Source of the DNA: CAKSST01 sp045535505
GTDB lineage: Bacteria > Bacillota > Clostridia > Oscillospirales > Acutalibacteraceae
Direction: 5' to 3'
Length of the DNA: 52,515 bases
Assembly (NCBI GenBank): GCA_045535505.1
Contig: JAZSLU010000017.1
Location: 1-52,515, forward strand
Under the pieces are notes generated by a model. The model did no database searches. It saw nothing but the letters and a program-made list of their open reading frames with translations, and was not told the origin of the DNA. The position numbers were made by a program, and so were the translations under genes. Below are positions 36,267-44,051 of this stretch, piece after piece. Each line of letters opens with the position of its first letter. Position 1 is the stretch's first letter.

Positions 36267-36295
36267 TTGCAAATTCCGTCGAAGTGTGTTATCAT
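36267..36295 (+). promoter_or_regulatory. Probable promoter of the module
   Basis: TTGCAA (36267-36272), 17-base spacer, TATCAT (36290-36295), 45 bases ahead of the regulator gene. Two or three mismatches to consensus. Confidence 0.45.
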
Positions 36296-36339
36296 ATATC
36301 ATGAGTAAGTTTAATTAATTATTGAGAGGTGCTCATATA

Positions 36340-36537
36340 ATGGTTGATTACAAAAAATTATGGATTGTTTTAATACAAAAAAATATGAGTAAGCCACAGC
36401 TTCGCAAGATGGCAGATATATCTCCCTCCACCTTTACTAAACTCAATAAAAATGAACTGGTATCTATGGATGTTTTGGTTCGCATATGCCGAGTTCTTGA
36501 TTGCGATTTTGGAGATATTGTTGAGATTGTAAAATGA
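36340..36537 (+). CDS. XRE (Cro/CI-type) regulator, restriction controller-like
   Basis: 65 residues forming a single HTH: KLWIVLIQKNMSKPQLRKMADISPSTFTKLNKNE, then VLVRICRVLDCDFGDIVEIV. The ATG at 36340 has GAGAGGTG upstream; a longer frame lacks one. Small stand-alone XRE proteins directly upstream of a methylase gene are typical controllers that time methylase and nuclease expression. The methylase begins 19 bases later. Confidence 0.85.
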   Translation: MVDYKKLWIVLIQKNMSKPQLRKMADISPSTFTKLNKNELVSMDVLVRICRVLDCDFGDIVEIVK

Positions 36538-36556
36538 GTGTTTGTGAGGGGTTATT

Positions 36557-37984
36557 ATGTTTTCGGTAATTAAGGATTCTCGAATTAAGGATAAGTGTCA
36601 AATTTTTACTCCAAAAGAACAGGTAGCAAAAATGTTGGATTTGGCGCTGTATACAAAAAATCTATACGGGAAAAGATTTTTAGAAAATTCATGCGGTGAC
36701 GGCGAAATTCTCATCCAAGCTGTCATTAGGTATATTGAGGATTGCAAAAAGCGAAGGTTTTCTAAGAAAAAAATCAAATTGGGTTTAGAAAGAGACTTTA
36801 TTGCTTACGAAGTTGATAATAAAAGGGTTGAAGAATGTAAGAATAGATTAGATGCAGTAGCCAAACAGTATAAAATTTCTGAGGTTGTTTGGGACATTAG
36901 ATGCGAAGACTATCTCGCCTCAAAAAGCGACACATCCTACGATTTTATTGTGGGGAACCCCCCTTATATTGCATATCCCGATTTACCGACAAATGTTCAG
37001 ACATATGTCAAAGAGAATTTTGCGTCATGTAAAAAAGGAAAATTCGATTATAGCTATGCTTTTATTGAAAAATCGTATTCACAGCTAAGCCCAAAAGGTT
37101 CCTTAGTTTATATAATTCCAAGTAATATTTTTAAGAATGTTTTTGCAGAGAAATTGAGAAATATAATTAAGGATGATTTATATTCGATTGACGATTTTCC
37201 AAGCGAGAAGATTTTTGAAAAGGTATTAGTATCTCCAGCAATAATTTGCATAGTTAAGGGTAACAACTCCTCTAAATTAATTTATCGTGTTTCAGAAACC
37301 GAAAAATCAATTGATAAAGTACAGTTGAAAAGAAAATGGATTTTTGATGATGCCAATATTTCTACCGGCAAACGCGTCGGCGATTATTTCAAGGTTTCAA
37401 GTTCTGTGGCTACATTGTTAAATGAAGCCTTCATTTTAAAAAATGGAGATATCAAGGACGGTTTTTATGAATTTGATAATCATAAGATTGAAACTTCATT
37501 AATTCGAAAAGCGGCCAGTCCCAAAAATAAGAAATATAATAAATCAACGGAATACATTATTTTTCCTTATTTTTATGACGATCAGGGAAAACTACAACAT
37601 TATTCAGAAGAAGAAATGTATACAAGTTTTCCGCATGCCATGAAGTTCTTGGAAACACACAAGGGAAAACTTCAAAAGCGAGATGCTGATAGCAATGCAA
37701 AGTGGTTTGAGTATGGTCGTTCTCAGGCTTTACAAAATATTAATCAAAGATTGATATTAATTTCATCGGTTATTTCCGATTGTACAGAACCGTATGTGCT
37801 GGATGTCGATGAAGTTCCGTATTCTGGTTTATACATAGTACCTATTAGTAATATGTCTTTAGATTCTTTATTGCCTATTCTAAAATCGTCAGAATTCAAA
37901 AACCATATTAAAAGTACAGGTGTATGTGTAAGTGGTACATCAAAAAGAATTTCTCCAAAAGATATAGAGAATTTCTGTTACTAA
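36557..37984 (+). CDS. Gamma-type N6-adenine DNA methyltransferase
   Basis: 475 residues. SAM-binding motif I reads FLENSCGDGEIL (residues 41-52); the catalytic motif IV NPPYIAY (about 134-140) marks N6-adenine enzymes of the TaqI/Eco57I type. KRVGDYFKVSSSVATLLN begins the target-recognition half (about residues 270-475), which ends SGTSKRISPKDIENF, a common C-terminal pattern. It is the first enzyme of a run continuing into the GHKL gene 32 bases on. It should protect the host genome from one of the nucleases encoded after it; the target site is unknown. Confidence 0.9.
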   Translation: MFSVIKDSRIKDKCQIFTPKEQVAKMLDLALYTKNLYGKRFLENSCGDGEILIQAVIRYIEDCKKRRFSKKKIKLGLERDFIAYEVDNKRVEECKNRLDAVAKQYKISEVVWDIRCEDYLASKSDTSYDFIVGNPPYIAYPDLPTNVQTYVKENFASCKKGKFDYSYAFIEKSYSQLSPKGSLVYIIPSNIFKNVFAEKLRNIIKDDLYSIDDFPSEKIFEKVLVSPAIICIVKGNNSSKLIYRVSETEKSIDKVQLKRKWIFDDANISTGKRVGDYFKVSSSVATLLNEAFILKNGDIKDGFYEFDNHKIETSLIRKAASPKNKKYNKSTEYIIFPYFYDDQGKLQHYSEEEMYTSFPHAMKFLETHKGKLQKRDADSNAKWFEYGRSQALQNINQRLILISSVISDCTEPYVLDVDEVPYSGLYIVPISNMSLDSLLPILKSSEFKNHIKSTGVCVSGTSKRISPKDIENFCY

Positions 37985-38016
37985 TAATTCTCAGAAAAAT
38001 TTAACGAGGTGATTCT

Positions 38017-40515
38017 GTGAACAAAATACAATTTGCTGTTAGCGCAAAAACTGCTCGCTTAATTGGTCGAGAGAACATTACCGATGTTGATGGAGCGATG
38101 GTTGAGCTAATTAAGAACTCTTATGATGCGGATGCAACATGTGTTTTTGTTTTGTTTAATATTCCTTTCCCTACAATTCCCCATACTATTTCATACGAAT
38201 TGTTTGATATGATATTTGGAAAGACCTCTGGAAAAGATGTTCTGAACTTTTATAAAGATTCAGGTACTTGTTTATGTAAGAATCCTGATTTAAGCAAAGA
38301 AGATGAAAAAATTCTTTCAGAATTGTTATTTTCCAAAAATTCCATAATCATTATGGATAATGGATATGGCATGGATGAGAATATTTTACGCACTGCATGG
38401 ATGAACATAGGTACAAGTGATAAAGAGGAAAAAAGAGTAAGTCCTAAAGGGCGCGTTAAAACAGGTGCAAAAGGAATTGGGCGATTTGCACTTGATAAGT
38501 TGTCAACTTCAACTACTGTATATACCAAAAACGAAAATGATACATTAAAAAAATGGCAAATAGATTGGGAACAGTTTGAAACGGCATCTTTACTTGATGA
38601 AGTCACTGCAACAATAGATGAATGCGAAAAAACATTTTGCGAATATGCTTCTAATATTGCAAAAGGACACTTTAAAGGGTTTAATAATTATAACTGGGAA
38701 ACAGGAACCATTATATCTTTGACTCCAACTCGAGAAGTGTGGTCGGAGAAGTATTTTTTAAAAGTAAACAATAATTTAAAAAGCCTTTTTCCTGGAACTA
38801 ATGATTCACAATTTGATATTTATATTTCTAATGTTTACTACCCGCAGTTTTCTTTTGAAAACGATCGTTTTCTATTTAGCCAATCAGAATATGACTATAA
38901 AATTCTTGGCGAGTTTAATGGAGATAACGAAATAGCTGTTAGCATTCAAAGAAATGAAATAGATACAAGAAAACTAAAAGTTGCGCATATTATTGGTAAT
39001 GAGGAGAAAATATTTTCTCTTAGTGAATTTTGGGATAGAGATGCATTTAAGAAAGAAAACTATAAAAGAGCAGATTTTGCTAAAACAATAAAACGTACAT
39101 TTATAGCAACCTCGTTGACAGGATGCGATTTAGCAAGACTTCAATCTGTGGGCCCGTTTTCTTTAGAATTATACTTTTTGAAAAATGCATCAAGCAAGAT
39201 AGAGATAGCAAAGCCGGTTGTTTCGCAGCGAAGAAAAGAGATTTTGGCGGATTTTTCTGGCATAAAATTGTATCGCGACGGATTTAAAGTAAGACCGTAT
39301 GGAGAAAGTGATGGCCCCAGTTTTGATTGGTTATCCTTAGGTTTACGTGTGCAGAAAAGTCCTGCGGCTGTTTCACACCAAAGTGGAAGTTGGAGAGTAA
39401 GAAGCAACCAAATTATTGGCGCAGTAAGAATTACAAAAGATAATAACCCCAACTTAGAAGACATGGCAAATCGAGAAGGTTTAGCAGTTAATGATGCATA
39501 TAGAACATTTATCAAGATAATTGATAAAATATTAGAAACATTTGAAAGCGATCGTCAGTATGTCTACAAAGAATATGCATCATGGATAAAAGCCAAAGAA
39601 GATACCGTATCAAACACCGCTAATATAATACAAACGGCTCAAAAAAATAAAGATCATCCCAATAAAACAGAAGATACAGCTCATGCCGACGATTCATCTA
39701 ACGGCGGCTATTCTAAAGCTGATTATGAGCAAGCTATACTTGAATTGGAGGAGAGTCGCAAACGGCAAGAACGCGCGAACAAGACCATGATGTTGTATAG
39801 TTCTGCTGGTGTAATGACGAACACTTTCTCTCATGAAATTAGCCGTATTATGACTCATTCTGGAAGTAGGATGCAGCATTTGAGAAACGCTGTAAAAAGA
39901 GCACTTGGAAAAGATTATGAAGGTATAGATTTTTTTAATCCATTCTTAATGATTGAACAAATTGAGAGTGTTGATAAACTGTTAGAAAATTGGCTCGAGT
40001 TACTTATGTCTGGCACAGAAGACGAGGTGTTTTCCAAGAAAGAAGTAAATATTTATACTGCTATTGATAATATTCTTATACGTTGGAAACCTTTGCTTCA
40101 GAAAAAGCTTATTACGGTAGAACCTATAGAAGTAACTGGGGACGAAGCTAATTGTTACTGCAATATATCAGAAATAGATCTAATAATAGTGTTAAACAAC
40201 TTTTTACTTAATTCTGCCGATTTTCTTGAAAAAGCATCCGTAGATGTGAGAAAAATTAACGTATCCATTACTGAAAAAGCAGATCGGATAATAGTTGATC
40301 TTGAAAACAACGGCCCACCATTGAATGGTATTTTTGCGAGCAATCCGGATAAAATATTTGATGCTGGCGTTTCTACAAAAATAATGAAAAACGGAAAAAA
40401 AGGTTCTGGAATAGGATTATGGATAACACAAATGATAATACATGATAATTCAGGAAGTATCCATGTTCTTGAAAAACAGAACGGTTTTGGAATAAGAATT
40501 TCTTTGCCAAAATAA
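38017..40515 (+). CDS. Dual GHKL ATPase: MORC/MutL-like plus histidine-kinase-like
   Basis: 832 residues with two Bergerat-fold ATPase domains. The first has the N-box VELIKNSYDADA (E30, N34, D38), G1 IIMDNGYGMDE (about 112-122) and G2 GRVKTGAKGIGRFALDKL (about 148-166), like prokaryotic MORC, MutL and Hsp90. A long transducer region follows, then a helical segment with coiled coil (about 567-590) and an H-box-like TNTFSHEISRIM with H606. The C-terminal kinase-type ATPase has LNNFLLNSADF, DLENNGPPLNG and KGSGIGLWITQMII. No membrane helix, so it is cytoplasmic. The gene directly downstream encodes a receiver protein, supporting a signalling kinase role; the first ATPase may clamp DNA. Both roles are inference. 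Confidence 0.85.
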   Translation: MNKIQFAVSAKTARLIGRENITDVDGAMVELIKNSYDADATCVFVLFNIPFPTIPHTISYELFDMIFGKTSGKDVLNFYKDSGTCLCKNPDLSKEDEKILSELLFSKNSIIIMDNGYGMDENILRTAWMNIGTSDKEEKRVSPKGRVKTGAKGIGRFALDKLSTSTTVYTKNENDTLKKWQIDWEQFETASLLDEVTATIDECEKTFCEYASNIAKGHFKGFNNYNWETGTIISLTPTREVWSEKYFLKVNNNLKSLFPGTNDSQFDIYISNVYYPQFSFENDRFLFSQSEYDYKILGEFNGDNEIAVSIQRNEIDTRKLKVAHIIGNEEKIFSLSEFWDRDAFKKENYKRADFAKTIKRTFIATSLTGCDLARLQSVGPFSLELYFLKNASSKIEIAKPVVSQRRKEILADFSGIKLYRDGFKVRPYGESDGPSFDWLSLGLRVQKSPAAVSHQSGSWRVRSNQIIGAVRITKDNNPNLEDMANREGLAVNDAYRTFIKIIDKILETFESDRQYVYKEYASWIKAKEDTVSNTANIIQTAQKNKDHPNKTEDTAHADDSSNGGYSKADYEQAILELEESRKRQERANKTMMLYSSAGVMTNTFSHEISRIMTHSGSRMQHLRNAVKRALGKDYEGIDFFNPFLMIEQIESVDKLLENWLELLMSGTEDEVFSKKEVNIYTAIDNILIRWKPLLQKKLITVEPIEVTGDEANCYCNISEIDLIIVLNNFLLNSADFLEKASVDVRKINVSITEKADRIIVDLENNGPPLNGIFASNPDKIFDAGVSTKIMKNGKKGSGIGLWITQMIIHDNSGSIHVLEKQNGFGIRISLPK

Positions 40516-40526
40516 GGAGGATTTGT

Positions 40527-41213
40527 ATGAATAAATATATTATCGGTATTATAGATGAAGATAACGAAGACATTGATTATATCAAGCGAACGATTTTTAT
40601 CAATAAACCAGAAAATGTTAGTGATGCACAGGTGGATTTTATAGAATACACATTAGATGCAGCCTCTGATTCTTTGACCGATGAAATTGTTAATTCAGCT
40701 ATTGAAGATATAATTGAGGCAAATATTCAAGCGTTGATTGTTGACTATAAAATTATTGTAAGCTCTACTCTTCTTGAGGGCACAGAAATCTTCAAACGAA
40801 TAACTAATATTGTTTCAAAATTCCCAATTATTATTTTGTCCAATGTTCCAGGGGATTGTTATTCAAAAGAGTTTGTGGATGCAGACAAGGTTTATTCAAA
40901 AACCAATTTTTTTAAAGTAGAAGAAGATTACTCAAAGGAAAAAACATTAAATATTTTTCGCAATATGGATAATTATGTTAGCCAACGAGCAAAATTGTCC
41001 ACACAATTGTCGACTCAACTGTCCGCTTTGACAAACGATGAATATTCTGAAGAAAATCTAAAAGCTATAGTTGAAACAGAAGCGTTATTAGATGCCTTTT
41101 ATCCGCAGAATCAGTCTTCAGTTGAAAAAGCCCTCGATGTATCAGATCTAAAGGGAGCAGTAGAATTATTGGAACAAGTCAAGGGTTTACTCGGAGGCGA
41201 AAATGAAGATTAA
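40527..41213 (+). CDS. Stand-alone receiver (response regulator-like) protein
   Basis: 228 residues. Receiver landmarks are the acidic pair in IIGIIDEDNED (D10, E11/D12), a phosphoacceptor candidate D73 in ALIVDYKI, S105 in IIILSN and K125 in VYSKTNFF. The C-terminal ~90 residues are helical and acidic with no DNA-binding or enzyme domain. It lies 11 bases after the GHKL gene and overlaps the HNH gene by 11 bases, so the three are coupled. A phosphorelay to the nuclease is the simple reading. Confidence 0.75.
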   Translation: MNKYIIGIIDEDNEDIDYIKRTIFINKPENVSDAQVDFIEYTLDAASDSLTDEIVNSAIEDIIEANIQALIVDYKIIVSSTLLEGTEIFKRITNIVSKFPIIILSNVPGDCYSKEFVDADKVYSKTNFFKVEEDYSKEKTLNIFRNMDNYVSQRAKLSTQLSTQLSALTNDEYSEENLKAIVETEALLDAFYPQNQSSVEKALDVSDLKGAVELLEQVKGLLGGENED

Positions 41214-41838
41214 AGATTTTAAGCAACACACCATAACAAGAAGTTCCCCTAAACATGAAGATAATTATAGGAATTATAAAAATCAACTTGCAAATGATTT
41301 TTGTAATAGATGTGCATATTGCAATTTGCATGATAAGTCTATCACAACCTATTTTGAAGTGGATCATTTTGTCCCTAAAAAAGCCTTTGAAGATACACGA
41401 CCAGAACTATTGACAGATTATCGAAACTTGGTGTATTCTTGCAAAAAATGCAATGTAGCTAAAAGTGGCAAATTTGAAGGTGATTTGACAGAAGAAAACC
41501 CTACTAATACGTTATTTTACGATCCGGTCGAGGTGGATTATAACGATATTTTTTACCGCAACGAACTGGGAGCTATTGCTTCTGATGATGCCAAAGGTAA
41601 ACAAATGATTGAGTTGCTGAAATTATATAGACCTGTACATATACTCGGTTGGTTGCGTGAAGAAATTAATTCAATAGCGGACAAGCTTCAGATCGCATTG
41701 AATAATGAAACTGATACCAAGAGAAAAGAATTATTACAAGATGCACTAAATAAGATGAATAGCCAATATAGAAAATTCGACAATCTATTTACCGCTACTT
41801 ATAATGATAACTCTTTCAAAATCCAAAATTATAACTGA
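41203..41838 (+). CDS. HNH endonuclease
   Basis: 211 residues. A zinc-supported HNH fold is clear: CNRCAYC (C34, C37, C40), EVDHFVPKKAF (D54, H55), N75, and CKKCNVAKSGK (C80, C83, N84). The C-terminal half (about 100-211) is helical and unrecognised. Stand-alone HNH nucleases of this kind are frequent in restriction and retron-type systems. It overlaps the receiver gene and precedes the GIY-YIG gene by 10 bases. Confidence 0.88.
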   Translation: MKIKDFKQHTITRSSPKHEDNYRNYKNQLANDFCNRCAYCNLHDKSITTYFEVDHFVPKKAFEDTRPELLTDYRNLVYSCKKCNVAKSGKFEGDLTEENPTNTLFYDPVEVDYNDIFYRNELGAIASDDAKGKQMIELLKLYRPVHILGWLREEINSIADKLQIALNNETDTKRKELLQDALNKMNSQYRKFDNLFTATYNDNSFKIQNYN

Positions 41839-41848
41839 TGGTGATAAA

Positions 41849-42511
41849 ATGAACAATAATGGCGTAATTTACATACTTACAAATCCTTCTTTCCCTGAAT
41901 ACGTTAAAATTGGGTACGCTGATGATATTGAAAAAAGACTACAGCAACTTAATCGCAGTGAGTGCATTCCGTTTGCATTTCGCGTTTATGCCACCTATGA
42001 AGTAACCTCGCGATTATCCGACTTAAAAATTCACTCAATCATTGATAAGCTAAATCCAAATTTACGTTCTATTGAAAACTTTAATGGACATAAACGTGTT
42101 CGTGAGTTCTATGCTATGTCTGCCGAAGATGCTTATTCTATTCTTGAAGCAATAGCTGAGATTCACGGTTGTGTCGACAAGCTGAAACTTGTTAAACCAT
42201 CAGAAGCAGAGGAAACAGCTGAAGAAATTGCTGAAGAAATTGCTACAGAAACACAAGAACGTGCCGAGAATTTCACATTTTCGAAGTGCCAAATTCCAGT
42301 TGGTGCGACACTTGAATTTTGCAATGGAAATGTTTCGGGGATTTTTTGCACGGTTGTCGATGATCGAAAAGTTGAATATCAGGGGAAGAAAATGTATCTA
42401 ACCAGCCTTGCGAAACTATTAGTTGGCCGGAAGACCCCGATTGCTGGGCCAAGATATTTCAAATATAATGGCGAGTGGTTAAACGATATTAGACATCGCC
42501 TGGGGGTTTAA
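41849..42511 (+). CDS. GIY-YIG nuclease with putative C-terminal RAMA domain
   Basis: 220 residues. The start at 41849 gives MNNNGVIYILTNPSFPEYVKIGYADDIEKR, the T5orf172/GIY-YIG beginning; an in-frame ATG inside the HNH gene is unlikely. An acidic linker with repeated EEIAEEIATE joins residues 1-115 to a C-terminal beta domain (about 150-220; GATLEFCNGNVSGIFCTVV, YQGKKMYLTSLAKLLVG, GPRYFKYNGEWLNDIRHRL). That resembles RAMA, a domain proposed to read adenine-methylated DNA. A nuclease tied to a methylation reader next to an adenine methylase suggests self/non-self checking. Confidence 0.78.
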   Translation: MNNNGVIYILTNPSFPEYVKIGYADDIEKRLQQLNRSECIPFAFRVYATYEVTSRLSDLKIHSIIDKLNPNLRSIENFNGHKRVREFYAMSAEDAYSILEAIAEIHGCVDKLKLVKPSEAEETAEEIAEEIATETQERAENFTFSKCQIPVGATLEFCNGNVSGIFCTVVDDRKVEYQGKKMYLTSLAKLLVGRKTPIAGPRYFKYNGEWLNDIRHRLGV

Positions 42512-42524
42512 ACAGGAGGTAAAA

Positions 42525-44012
42525 ATGCAACAAAAGGATTTGCGTACATATCAAAGACGAGGAGTAACGAGAGAAAGCGGTTACCATACTTGTGACGAAA
42601 CAACAGGCGGTGAATGTAAAGTTGCTTATGCACAAAAATATACATGCGAAAGTAACAGTGTTACATTTATTTTTAATCGCTCCAGTTTAGAATTGGTGGA
42701 ATTATTTGAAAAAGATATCAGTATTATCGCATTTGGCGGTTATGTATATTCAGAGAAAAAAGCCACTATCTCATTGGAACTTGACTACTCCTACGAAGGC
42801 CAAGGTTATGCATACGGTGAAGAATGGGAAATGACAGTAGAGGCAGATACCTGGGCTAATATAGGAGCTCATGTCGAACAAATTATCAATCTTGAAAATG
42901 AAATAATTGATGTGATTTTCAAAATGAAGATTACGTGTCCTGTAGGTAACACACTACATTTTGTCGGTTTTGACTTTGATGTTGTTTCGAAGCAGGAATT
43001 TCTTGATACATCATGTGCGATTAGTTTTTATCAGAAAACTTCTATGCATGTGCCGTATTTATATTACCTTTCTGCTGAACTGCCAATAGAAAAATACCTT
43101 GTATCAAATCAGTTGTTCCAAAGAGGAAAACGTATTGTACTAAAGAGCTGTAACCGATGTGGAAGATATCTTCCTATCAATATTGACGATGAATTGAAAA
43201 CGCTGAGTTTTTCTTTGCATTGCAAGAAACGTGCGCCTTGTTCTCATTCTACATTTAGAGCTTACGAAATTCAAAACAGAACAACACTTACCGACAGCGA
43301 ATTAAGCGGTCTCACGCTTGAAGGGAATAAAATCGTTTCACATTATGGACATCAGCTTGAATGCAAAGCATGCAAGAAATTTTTTGTTAATGCACCGCTG
43401 AATCCTCAAAGAAATGCACAGCAATTCAAAGAAGACGGACTTCGTCGTAGAGCTATCGAGGTATTAGTGAATACTCTTTTGGAACGCAACCTTGTTCACT
43501 TTGAGTTTGAGCAAAAAAACAAAAAGGCTTTTTCTCGTCACATATGGGAGAAATTTAATAAGCGATGCTTTAAATGCGGCTCCGATTCAGATCCTATAGC
43601 ATTAGAGGATATGGCATTAGATCATACGATGCCTTTAGCGTATTTGTATAGACTTGATGAAACGGCCACTTGTCTCTGTGGTAGTCATAACTCTCAAAAA
43701 AGCGATCATTTCCCTGTTGATTACTATACTGAAGATGAGTTGATAGAACTTAGTAAAATAACGGGATTATCACTAAATCAGTTGCATAGCCGTTCTGTAA
43801 ATCAAGAAGTGCTTGATTTGCTTGTTAAGAATGTTGTTTGGTTTTACGATGAGTTCCTTATGCGAAAGGATTATCAAAAAGTTCGAGATGGAATCCTTAC
43901 TGCGGATAAAATTAATGATTCGCTTAAACGCGTAATAGGTGGTAAGGTCGATTTGGCAGCCGAGTATCGAAAAATAACTGGTCGATATCCTGCCTCCGTT
44001 ACTATTTTATAG
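42525..44012 (+). CDS. Zinc-rich HNH-like protein
   Basis: 495 residues. The N-terminal ~190 residues are beta-rich and unrecognised. Then come zinc-ribbon-like pairs CNRCGR (about 209), HCKKRAPCSH (about 230) and CKACKK (about 280). A long helix (DGLRRRAIEVLVNTLLERN) leads to an HNH-like core: CFKCGSDSD, MALDHTMPLAYLY, CLCGSHNSQKSDHFP (about 348-395), with Asp-His and a late His-Asn in the right order. The last ~100 residues are helical. It follows the GIY-YIG gene by 13 bases and ends the run at a terminator. It is likely a restriction-type nuclease or effector. Confidence 0.7.
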   Translation: MQQKDLRTYQRRGVTRESGYHTCDETTGGECKVAYAQKYTCESNSVTFIFNRSSLELVELFEKDISIIAFGGYVYSEKKATISLELDYSYEGQGYAYGEEWEMTVEADTWANIGAHVEQIINLENEIIDVIFKMKITCPVGNTLHFVGFDFDVVSKQEFLDTSCAISFYQKTSMHVPYLYYLSAELPIEKYLVSNQLFQRGKRIVLKSCNRCGRYLPINIDDELKTLSFSLHCKKRAPCSHSTFRAYEIQNRTTLTDSELSGLTLEGNKIVSHYGHQLECKACKKFFVNAPLNPQRNAQQFKEDGLRRRAIEVLVNTLLERNLVHFEFEQKNKKAFSRHIWEKFNKRCFKCGSDSDPIALEDMALDHTMPLAYLYRLDETATCLCGSHNSQKSDHFPVDYYTEDELIELSKITGLSLNQLHSRSVNQEVLDLLVKNVVWFYDEFLMRKDYQKVRDGILTADKINDSLKRVIGGKVDLAAEYRKITGRYPASVTIL

Positions 44013-44014
44013 CT

Positions 44015-44047
44015 AAAAGAAGGACATCGGCTTGATGTCCTTCTTTT
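44015..44047. terminator. Bidirectional terminator between convergent operons
   Basis: Perfect 14-bp stem AAAAGAAGGACATC / GATGTCCTTCTTTT with a five-base loop, lying between the stops of two convergent runs. Each strand ends with a T-run. Confidence 0.95.
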
Positions 44048-44051
44048 AATT

